Below, in pieces: positions 1 through 7,559 of a stretch of 49,107 bases of DNA. The stretch's first letter is position 1. Every line of letters begins with the position of its first letter. This stretch comes from Chitinispirillia bacterium (GTDB taxonomy: Bacteria > Fibrobacterota > Chitinivibrionia > Chitinivibrionales > Chitinispirillaceae): assembly GCA_009784115.1 (NCBI GenBank), contig WRCH01000009.1, positions 1-49,107 of the forward strand. The letters are read 5' to 3'. Both the position numbers and the translations under genes were made by a program. The notes under the pieces are model-generated. The model saw only the letters and a list, made by a program, of their open reading frames with translations, did not search any database and had not been told where the DNA came from.

Positions 1-587
1 ACTAAAACGCTTTCGTCCGCATAGTTATCTATCAGTACGATTGATTTCTTTGCCGATTTTATAAGATCTGAGGCGAAAACGTAAGCGTCAAAGATTTGTC
101 CGCCAAAGAATACGCCTTGCACTGGCGGCAGGGCGGTTTTTACGAAGAAATCTATTTTTTTCTCGGTTTCGGTGACACGGTGTTCTATGCGTTCAAAGCG
201 TTGATTTACAGCGTAGCCTTTTAGAACGTAATCTTTTAAAATTTGGGTAGCCCAAATACGGAACTGAGTGCCTTGAAACGATTTAACCCTATAACCAACC
301 GAAATAATTACGTCAAGATTGTAAAACGTAACCGGTTTATCAGAATTTGGAATGTGCAAATTTTGCACATTGCTTTTTTCGCCAAGCTCACCCTCTGCAA
401 AGATATTACGGATATGCTTTGTTATAACAGACCTTTCGCGGCCAAATAATAGTGACATTTGCTCCTGAGTCAGCCAAACCGTCTCCTCTTCTAACCGAAC
501 CTCAACCGCGACAGTATCATTCGGCTGATACAGCACTATTTCGCCTTTACCCATATTTTCGCTTGTTGCAATCGTACCGGTTATCAT
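1..587 (-). CDS. RhuM-like (virulence RhuM family) protein, C-terminus truncated by window edge
   Basis: Manual reverse translation from ATG at 587: MITGTIATSENMGKGEIVLYQPNDTVAVEVRLEEETVWLTQEQMSLLFGRERSVITKHIRNIFAEGEL...NVQNLHIPNSDKPVTFYNLDVIISVGYRVKSFQGTQFRIWAT; these are typical RhuM family motifs. Open to the window edge, hence missing from the ORF track. Confidence 0.85.
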   Translation of the reverse strand, partial: MITGTIATSENMGKGEIVLYQPNDTVAVEVRLEEETVWLTQEQMSLLFGRERSVITKHIRNIFAEGELGEKSNVQNLHIPNSDKPVTFYNLDVIISVGYRVKSFQGTQFRIWATQILKDYVLKGYAVNQRFERIEHRVTETEKKIDFFVKTALPPVQGVFFGGQIFDAYVFASDLIKSAKKSIVLIDNYADESVL

Positions 588-934
588 AATTACCTCAAAA
601 ACGTTTAGGTTAATCCTGCTAATCCTAAAATTCTGTAAATCCTGATCAAAAACACACATCCGGGAACCGGGAATAAATACCGAAAACTAAGAGTTGAGAT
701 ATTTCTGAGAAAATACTGAGAAGTAAGCGTATCTAAGAAGTTATAAATATAAATTAAGCGATATAAAATACAAGCGGAAATTAAATCAAAAAACATCTCC
801 GCTCCTCAATTGATATTGTATTTTATTTAGAGATATGTTACAACATAGAAAAACAAATTGTTTTCAAAATGGATGCAGAATGTCTGTTGCAACGCTCCTG
901 CGTACCAACGGTATCGTCTTTTATACTTATTTTC

Positions 935-1030
935 TTACAAATCAGAATTCTCTTGAAATAGTTAAAGAGGGTTTGATTGAGATTTTGAAGAAGATTTAGA
1001 CCCCAAATTGATATTTTTAGAAGTTCCGCT
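935..1030 (+). repeat. 96-bp direct repeat, copy 1
   Basis: ttacaaatcagaattctcttgaaatagttaaagagggtttgattgagattttgaagaagatttagaccccaaattgatatttttagaagttccgct; 1 mismatch to 2170-2265. Confidence 0.95.
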
Positions 1031-1234
1031 GATTTAACTTTCCATTATAGATATCCCCGTCCAAATACGTTTTATTTCATTAAGCAGCAGCCGTTAGGAT
1101 TTTCGCGTTGAGTATGATTTTGGATAGCATTATTGTGTGAAGTTTTGTATATTATTATTAAGTTGGGGCTGATAATTATAAGCCCTTGCTTCGGTTACGG
1201 CGTGTAATCACAAAATTTCAGTTAGGGGGTATGT

Positions 1235-1468
1235 ATGGCTAAAGAAACAATGTCGTTGGATGAGAAGTTGGATATATCGCTAAAAGCCTTAGAATTATCG
1301 GACGCGGGGGATCATGAAGGATATATACGTCTTATGAAGACTACTCCCATGCCTCCTTTTTTGGCAAAGGTAATGAAAGAGAAAGTTGGAGTTGATTACC
1401 TTATCAACAGCGGCTGGAATCTATCGGAAGCGGAGGCGGAGTTTGGAGCTGATTGGCTTAGTAGATAG
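1235..1468 (+). CDS. small conserved-looking hypothetical protein (77 aa)
   Basis: ORF with RBS-like ttagggggt upstream of ATG; MAKETMSLDEKLDISLKALELSDAGDHEGYIRLMKTTPMPPFLAKVMKEKVGVDYLINSGWNLSEAEAEFGADWLSR. Confidence 0.7.
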   Translation: MAKETMSLDEKLDISLKALELSDAGDHEGYIRLMKTTPMPPFLAKVMKEKVGVDYLINSGWNLSEAEAEFGADWLSR

Positions 1469-2000
1469 CGTTAATGCGGCAGTATCGAACATTAATTTTG
1501 GCCGTAAGGGTTTTGCAACCAGAGGAAAGGAGCAAGAGGGGCGTATTGCTTACGAAAAGGGCATAGCTAATGCTATGGTGGCTTTTAAGCAGGCTCAAAA
1601 AAGCGCTAACCCTCAAACAATTATCCTTGCGGAGTACACCTTTTTATCTCAGGAACTTCACCTTTGCGATGCGAGAGACAAGAACGCATTGGTTAGTCTC
1701 AAATCAGCCATTGAAAGTTTTGACGAAGCTTTTCTTTGTCTTGAAATTGTAGAAAAACACGACCTTTATCAAGCGGTTGAAAAGTGCTGTTCACGCCGCA
1801 GTAAATGCCGGGTAAACGGATTTCCAAAAGATGCCTTTCACCTGGCCTGCGCTTCCCACAGGGCACGGCTGAAAAACAATTTGAGTTCCATTGGTATAGA
1901 CCCTATAGAAAAATTACTGTTAGAACAGCGTCGCTTGAACCTCACCACCGCTCAAAACAGCTATGTCAACAAACAAAATATCGCACTGTCTGTACCTTAA
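1443..2000 (+). CDS. hypothetical protein, translationally overlapping the preceding ORF
   Basis: ORF 1386..2000; likely start TTG near 1443 preceded by ggaggcggag, overlapping the end of the 77-aa ORF. The start is uncertain. Confidence 0.55.
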   Translation: MELIGLVDSVNAAVSNINFGRKGFATRGKEQEGRIAYEKGIANAMVAFKQAQKSANPQTIILAEYTFLSQELHLCDARDKNALVSLKSAIESFDEAFLCLEIVEKHDLYQAVEKCCSRRSKCRVNGFPKDAFHLACASHRARLKNNLSSIGIDPIEKLLLEQRRLNLTTAQNSYVNKQNIALSVP

Positions 2001-2057
2001 TAAACACGATTGTTTTAATCAAACTAATTAGCAAATGTCAAAGACGTAAAAATGTAA

Positions 2058-2234
2058 CTTCTGCGTTTTGTAGAGCTGGGAATAACGCCGGAAGAGCTGT
2101 TTGGCGAAGCTGTTGGCAAAAAAATGAGAGAGGTTATAATCAGAGATTACTTGTCAAAATCCGGTGATATTACAAATCAGAATTCTCTTGAAATAGTTAA
2201 AGAGGGTTTGATTGAGATTTTGAAGAAGATTTAG
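2058..2234 (+). pseudogene. C-terminal fragment of an unknown protein, no start codon
   Basis: Open frame after a TAA at 2055: LLRFVELGITPEELFGEAVGKKMREVIIRDYLSKSGDITNQNSLEIVKEGLIEILKKI*; its last part is the direct repeat also present at 935. Confidence 0.5.
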
Positions 2235-2265
2235 ACCCCAAATTGGTATTTTTAGAAGTTCCGCT
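2170..2265 (+). repeat. 96-bp direct repeat, copy 2
   Basis: Near-identical to 935-1030 (one a/g difference). Confidence 0.95.
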
Positions 2266-2354
2266 TGTAATCGGGGACGTGGTTTCTTTTTTTTATCATC
2301 GGATGCCTATTCAATCTGTTGATAGTTATATTTATAAAAGTTATATTTTAAGAT

Positions 2355-3449
2355 ATGGCTTTTTCAGAAACAGATAAATTTTTCATGCAGCGAGCCTTGG
2401 AGCTTGGTCACGGAGCGAAAGGGAAAACATTCCCCAATCCGGCAGTTGGCGCCGTTGTTGTTGATGCTTACGGTAAAATTGCAGGCGTTGGCGCGACCGG
2501 TGTATACGGAGGCCCGCACGCGGAAAAAACTGCTTTGCGTAAGGCAAAGGGCGCGGCACTTGGAGCGACGCTCTACGTTACGCTTGAACCCTGCTCACAC
2601 TTTGGACGCACTCCGCCATGTACAGATGAAATTATAAAGAGCGGCATAAAAAGAGTGGTGATCGCAGTGAAAGACCCCAATCCGCTTGTAAGCGGCAAAG
2701 GCTTGCGGCAGCTTAAGTCACACGGTATAACCGTGCAGTCAGGTTTACTCAGGGATGAAGCCGCGCTTATCAACGAAGATTTCTTTTGGGCGATAACAAA
2801 AAAGCGTCCCTGGGTCACTTTAAAACTTGCGATGACGCTTGACGGCCGCATTGCCGATGAACAAAACAGATCCAAGTGGATAACGTCCGAGAAGTCAAGG
2901 CAATTTGTTCAAGAATTAAGAAGATGCCACAGCGCGGTAGCCGTAGGTAAAAATACGTTGCTGTGTGATGATCCTAAACTCACCGCGCGCTGCGGGAGAA
3001 AAATTTATTTTCCGGCACGCATTGTTTTTTCGTCGGATAAAAACATCCCGCAAAGCAGTTACTTTTCTACCCATTACAATGAAGCAAGAAGCATAGTTGT
3101 CGTCAGAAACAGCAAAAAACAATTTATTGAACGCGTTGATAATATTGAATACTGGCATACATCATCCCCTCAATACAAAGAGAGCATCGCTGAGTTTCTT
3201 GACATGGCGTATAACGAGGGGCTCACCAGCATTTTTATGGAGGGCGGTCAGAAGTTGGCAAGCGGGTTCCTCGAAAACGGATTTGTCAACAAGGTACATC
3301 TCTTCTATGGAAACAAAATTTTAGGCAATGGTTCACAGGGTTTGCTTTTTTCAAAAGGCTTGCCGATATCGAACTCTCTTTGTCTCAATAAAATCACCCA
3401 TCAAACTTTAGGCGAAGATTTCCTTGTATCGGGATATATCAGCAGGTAA
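2355..3449 (+). CDS. ribD: bifunctional diaminohydroxyphosphoribosylaminopyrimidine deaminase / 5-amino-6-(5-phosphoribosylamino)uracil reductase
   Basis: Deaminase motifs HAEKTAL and PCSHFGRTPPCTD; reductase part RPWVTLKLAMTLDGRIA and MEGGQKLASGFLE. Confidence 0.95.
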   Translation: MAFSETDKFFMQRALELGHGAKGKTFPNPAVGAVVVDAYGKIAGVGATGVYGGPHAEKTALRKAKGAALGATLYVTLEPCSHFGRTPPCTDEIIKSGIKRVVIAVKDPNPLVSGKGLRQLKSHGITVQSGLLRDEAALINEDFFWAITKKRPWVTLKLAMTLDGRIADEQNRSKWITSEKSRQFVQELRRCHSAVAVGKNTLLCDDPKLTARCGRKIYFPARIVFSSDKNIPQSSYFSTHYNEARSIVVVRNSKKQFIERVDNIEYWHTSSPQYKESIAEFLDMAYNEGLTSIFMEGGQKLASGFLENGFVNKVHLFYGNKILGNGSQGLLFSKGLPISNSLCLNKITHQTLGEDFLVSGYISR

Positions 3450-3453
3450 CAAA

Positions 3454-3549
3454 TATACCGAATCACGGCACACGTTTACACTGTGCCGCTAAGCGGCAGA
3501 GCCGGCCCTGCGTGCGGTGCAGTGTAAACGCGTGCCGTTTACCGGCATA
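3454..3549. repeat. palindromic repeat family P1, copy 1 (between convergent ribD and purL)
   Basis: Left arm CGGCACACGTTTACACTGTGCCGC versus reverse complement of right arm CGGCACGCGTTTACACTGCACCGC; outer ends TATACCGAATCACGG / TATGCCGGTAAACGG. Family members at 23373, 34925 and 37284. Confidence 0.9.
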
Positions 3550-3550
3550 G

Positions 3551-6500
3551 TTAAGAAAAGTACTTAACCCCAGATTCAAAAATTTTCTGATCGCTTTCAC
3601 CATAGATATTTTTCGCGACCCATTTTCCTATGCGTTCGGAGTGTCCCATTTTGCCAAAGATTCGGCCATCTGGACTCAATATTCCCTCTACCGCTCCGCA
3701 GGAACCGTTGCTGTTTCCGTTTATAGTGTTTTCATATTCGCCGTCACAATTAACGTATCTTGTTGCGATCTGTCCGGATTCTGTAAGCGCATCAAGCTGC
3801 TCCTTTGAAGCGACAAAACGTCCTTCTCCGTGAGAGATTGGAATTGCGTGTACATCGCCGATCTTTACATTAGATAGCCAGGGCGAATTAGTCGAACATA
3901 CTTTTGTATAGGCGATTCTTGATATATGTCGTCCGATAGTATTAAATGTTAATGTAGGACTGTTTTTCTCAGCATTACGTATTTCACCGTAAGGTACAAG
4001 TCCCAAGTTGATAAGGGTTTGAAATCCGTTGGATATTCCAAGCATGAGTCCATCCCGTTTAGAAAGAAATTCAGCGATAGCGTCTTTAATGCGTTGATGG
4101 TGCATAAACGCGGGGATAAATTTACCGGCGCCGTCCGGTTCATCACCGGCGCTAAAGCCTCCCGGGAACATAATGATCTGCGCGTTAGCAATTTTATCAG
4201 CCATCTCTTTCACGGATTTTTCCATATCCCCAAGTTTCATATTTTTGAGGATAAAGAAATCGCTTTGAGCGCCCGCTTTGTTAAAGATATTAGAGCAATC
4301 GTATTCGCAGCATGTTCCGGGGAAGACAGGAATCAACACGCGTGGTTTTGCAATCTTCACGCCTTTATATGGAGAAATCGTTTTTGTCGGATTTTTTGCA
4401 ACATCCTTGATTTCTGTTGAACATGCCGGTTGAGGTGCATCTATCGGAAAAACTTTTACAAGAGGTTTTTCCCAAGCCGCATAAAGTTGTTCCAAATCAA
4501 TTTTTGAGCCGCAAACATTTATCTCTTTTTTGTCAGTGGTAAATCCCAAAAGCTCAATATTTGCATCATCCCCAAAAATGTTCTTTACATTATCACTATT
4601 GCCGTTGATCTCAATCACCAAGTTACCATAATCAGGCGTAAAAATCTGTGATGCCTTGATACCGTCGTCAAAACTAAATCCTATACGATTACCAAAACAC
4701 ATTTTTGATACGGCTTCTGCCAATCCGCCAAGACCTACTGTATGAGCGGAAACAATATCACCTTTACTAATAGCAGCAGTAACAGCACTGTAGCTTTTAT
4801 TAAGCACATCGAAATCAGGCATCTCAAATTCATCACGCGGAATTGACACAAGATAAACAGCGTTTCCGCTTTTTTTAAATTCTGGCGATATCGTCTTAGA
4901 TACGTCAACAGGCGCAATCGCGAATGAAACTAATGTGGGCGGTACGTTTATATCTTTAAAAGTGCCTGACATACTGTCTTTACCGCCAAGCGCCGCAGTA
5001 CTCAATTTTGTTTGCGCAAGATACGCTCCAAGAAGCGCGGCGAATGGTTTGCCCCAGCGGGCTTTATCATTTCCAAGTCTTTCAAAAAATTCCTGAAATG
5101 TCAAACGGATTTTAGTATGGTCACCACCGGACGCAACAACTTTCGCAACCGAATGCACCACCGCGTAAAGCGCTCCGTGGAACGGACTCCAGCTTGACAG
5201 GTTCGGATCATAACCATAACTCATCGCCGTACCGGTACTTGTCTCTCCATTGAGCACAGGCAGTTTTGCAACCATCAATTCAGCAGGTGTGGATTGATAC
5301 TTTCCGCCCAATGGCATGAGGACTGTTGCGGCTCCGACAGAACTGTCGAACATCTCCGCCAAACCTCTTTTGCCGCAGATGTTGATGTCTGAAAGCGTCT
5401 CTGTAAACGCGCCTGACAGATCGCCATTTTTCCATTTTGCAGAAAGTGTCTTTGCAAAGAAATTGTCATTTTTTGACGGCGCGTTTACTTTTACCTCTGT
5501 ATTTTGTGATATACCGTTAGTGTCTAAAAAGTCGCGGCTGATATCTACAATCGTTTTCCCGCGCCACTTCATGTGCAAACGGCGCGTATCGGTAACACTC
5601 GCTACGACGGCGGTTTCCAAGTTTTCACTGTTTGCCGCGTCTTCAAAACTTTTCAAATCAGATTTCGCAATGACAACAGCCATTCTCTCCTGAGATTCCG
5701 ATATGGCAAGTTCTGTTCCGTCAAGACCCGCGTATTTTGCCGGGACAGCGTCCAAGTTGATATCAAGCCCCGGAGCGAGTTCTCCTATGGCAACCGATAC
5801 CCCGCCCGCTCCAAAATCGTTGCAGCGTTTAATCATTCTGCTGATCTTCGGATCTCTGAAAAGTCTGATGATTCTGCGCTCTATAGCGGCGTTGCCTTTT
5901 TGCACCTCTGCGCTGCATACGGTTATAGATTCCTCCGTTTGCTCTTTTGAGGAACCGGTAGCGCCGCCGCAGCCGTCGCGTCCTGTTCTGCCTCCGACTA
6001 ATACCACTATGTCACCTGATTCTGGAACACCGCGTACTACATTTGACTTTGGAGCAGCGGCGACAAGAGCGCCCAGTTCCATACGTTTTGCGACATATCC
6101 GTCATGATAAATTTCGGAAAGGAATCCTGACGCAACTCCTATTTGATTGCCGTAAGAGCTGTAGCCGCGGGCCGCGATAGTAGTGATCTTTGACTGAGGC
6201 AGTTTACCCGGCAGCGTTTTTTCTACAGGCGTACGCGGATCACCGCAGCCTGTTATACGCATCGCCTGATACACGTAGGAACGTCCGCTGAGCGGGTCGC
6301 GGATACCGCCGCCAAGGCAGGTTGAAGCGCCGCCGAAAGGCTCTATTTCTGTGGGATGGTTATGCGTCTCGTTTTTGAACATGACGAGCCATTCTTCAGT
6401 TTTACCGTCAATCACGGCGGGAACGACAATGCTGCACGCGTTGATCTCTTCTGATTCGTCAAGATCATTTAGAAGCCCTTTTTTGCGCAGTTCCTTCATC

Positions 6501-7345
6501 CCCATCTGTGCGATATTCATCAACGTGATATCTTTTTTGTGATTATCACCGTAAACAAATTTCCGTGTGTCTTCATAAGTTTTTAATGCGGTTTTTACGG
6601 GAGTATTGAGCGGCGCTTCTTCTATTTCAATATTGTTGATGCTTGTTAAAAAAGTTGTGTGGCGGCAGTGATCCGACCAGTACGTATCAAGCATGCGGAT
6701 CTCTGTAATAGTAGGATCGCGCTTTTCGGTATCTCTAAAATATTGCTGACAAAATAGAAGGTCTTCGGACTTCATGGCTAATCCCAAAGAGTTCCTCATC
6801 TTTTCAAGACCGTCTTCACTCATAGTGATCAACCCTGATAGTATTGCTACATCTGCGGGAGTATCAACGCTGATATGAAGTGTATCAGGCTTATGAAAAG
6901 ATGCTTCTCTTGAATCAACAGGATTTATAACGCAGCGTTTTACTTTTGCGAACTCGTCATCGCTGATATTTCCTTTGAGGACAATAACCAGAGCTGCTGC
7001 CACAGCGGGACGTTCAGCGAGAGTAAGAAGCGAGACGCATTGAGCGGCGTTATCTTCTTTCTGGTCGTATTGTCCGGGAAGATACTCGACCGCAAACACC
7101 CGGTCTCCATCCCCCAAAGCGATACTTTCATCATAAACATTATCAACAGAAAGATCAGCAAAAACAATGTTTTTTGCGGATTGATAATGTTCATCAGACA
7201 AACTTTCTATATCATATCGGTTGATTGTCCTGACTCCGCTCAGCCCTGAAATACCCAAATTTTCCTTGAAATCAAGAAAAAGTTTATTCGCATAAACATC
7301 GTACCCATCACGTTTTTCAACAAATAACCGTCTGACCTTGCTCAT
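3551..7345 (-). CDS. purL: phosphoribosylformylglycinamidine synthase
   Basis: 1264 aa; DTYWSDHCRHTTF, FKNETHNHPTEIEPFGGASTCLGGGIRDPLSGR, glutaminase part PVFPGTCCEYDCSNIFNKAG, ISHGEGRFV. Confidence 0.97.
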   Translation of the reverse strand: MSKVRRLFVEKRDGYDVYANKLFLDFKENLGISGLSGVRTINRYDIESLSDEHYQSAKNIVFADLSVDNVYDESIALGDGDRVFAVEYLPGQYDQKEDNAAQCVSLLTLAERPAVAAALVIVLKGNISDDEFAKVKRCVINPVDSREASFHKPDTLHISVDTPADVAILSGLITMSEDGLEKMRNSLGLAMKSEDLLFCQQYFRDTEKRDPTITEIRMLDTYWSDHCRHTTFLTSINNIEIEEAPLNTPVKTALKTYEDTRKFVYGDNHKKDITLMNIAQMGMKELRKKGLLNDLDESEEINACSIVVPAVIDGKTEEWLVMFKNETHNHPTEIEPFGGASTCLGGGIRDPLSGRSYVYQAMRITGCGDPRTPVEKTLPGKLPQSKITTIAARGYSSYGNQIGVASGFLSEIYHDGYVAKRMELGALVAAAPKSNVVRGVPESGDIVVLVGGRTGRDGCGGATGSSKEQTEESITVCSAEVQKGNAAIERRIIRLFRDPKISRMIKRCNDFGAGGVSVAIGELAPGLDINLDAVPAKYAGLDGTELAISESQERMAVVIAKSDLKSFEDAANSENLETAVVASVTDTRRLHMKWRGKTIVDISRDFLDTNGISQNTEVKVNAPSKNDNFFAKTLSAKWKNGDLSGAFTETLSDINICGKRGLAEMFDSSVGAATVLMPLGGKYQSTPAELMVAKLPVLNGETSTGTAMSYGYDPNLSSWSPFHGALYAVVHSVAKVVASGGDHTKIRLTFQEFFERLGNDKARWGKPFAALLGAYLAQTKLSTAALGGKDSMSGTFKDINVPPTLVSFAIAPVDVSKTISPEFKKSGNAVYLVSIPRDEFEMPDFDVLNKSYSAVTAAISKGDIVSAHTVGLGGLAEAVSKMCFGNRIGFSFDDGIKASQIFTPDYGNLVIEINGNSDNVKNIFGDDANIELLGFTTDKKEINVCGSKIDLEQLYAAWEKPLVKVFPIDAPQPACSTEIKDVAKNPTKTISPYKGVKIAKPRVLIPVFPGTCCEYDCSNIFNKAGAQSDFFILKNMKLGDMEKSVKEMADKIANAQIIMFPGGFSAGDEPDGAGKFIPAFMHHQRIKDAIAEFLSKRDGLMLGISNGFQTLINLGLVPYGEIRNAEKNSPTLTFNTIGRHISRIAYTKVCSTNSPWLSNVKIGDVHAIPISHGEGRFVASKEQLDALTESGQIATRYVNCDGEYENTINGNSNGSCGAVEGILSPDGRIFGKMGHSERIGKWVAKNIYGESDQKIFESGVKYFS

Positions 7346-7527
7346 TTTTACCGCCCCCGTATTTATGCCCGCTGTGAGGATCTAATGATCCGTGAAAAGA
7401 GATTAAAAATAAATATTGCGGTGAAAGGGTAACAGGATTAAATTAGATTTTTTTTGACCGATAAGGGGATATTCTTCCGGCCACGGGAACTCATGGTGAT
7501 ACGTGGTTTGGGACTTATGATAATGGA

Positions 7528-7556
7528 CGGGCGGCCGCGAGGGCCGCCCCTACGGG
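7528..7556. repeat. GC-rich hairpin family P3, intergenic copy
   Basis: cgggcggccgcgagggccgcccctacggg; arms GGGCGGCC / GGCCGCCC. Confidence 0.75.
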
Positions 7557-7559
7557 GTA

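Noticed and set aside
3454-3549. P1 palindromes as ordinary Rho-independent terminators
   Set aside because: No trailing T-run, unusually long arms, core inversion between copies and non-convergent locations for two copies argue against it as the sole explanation.
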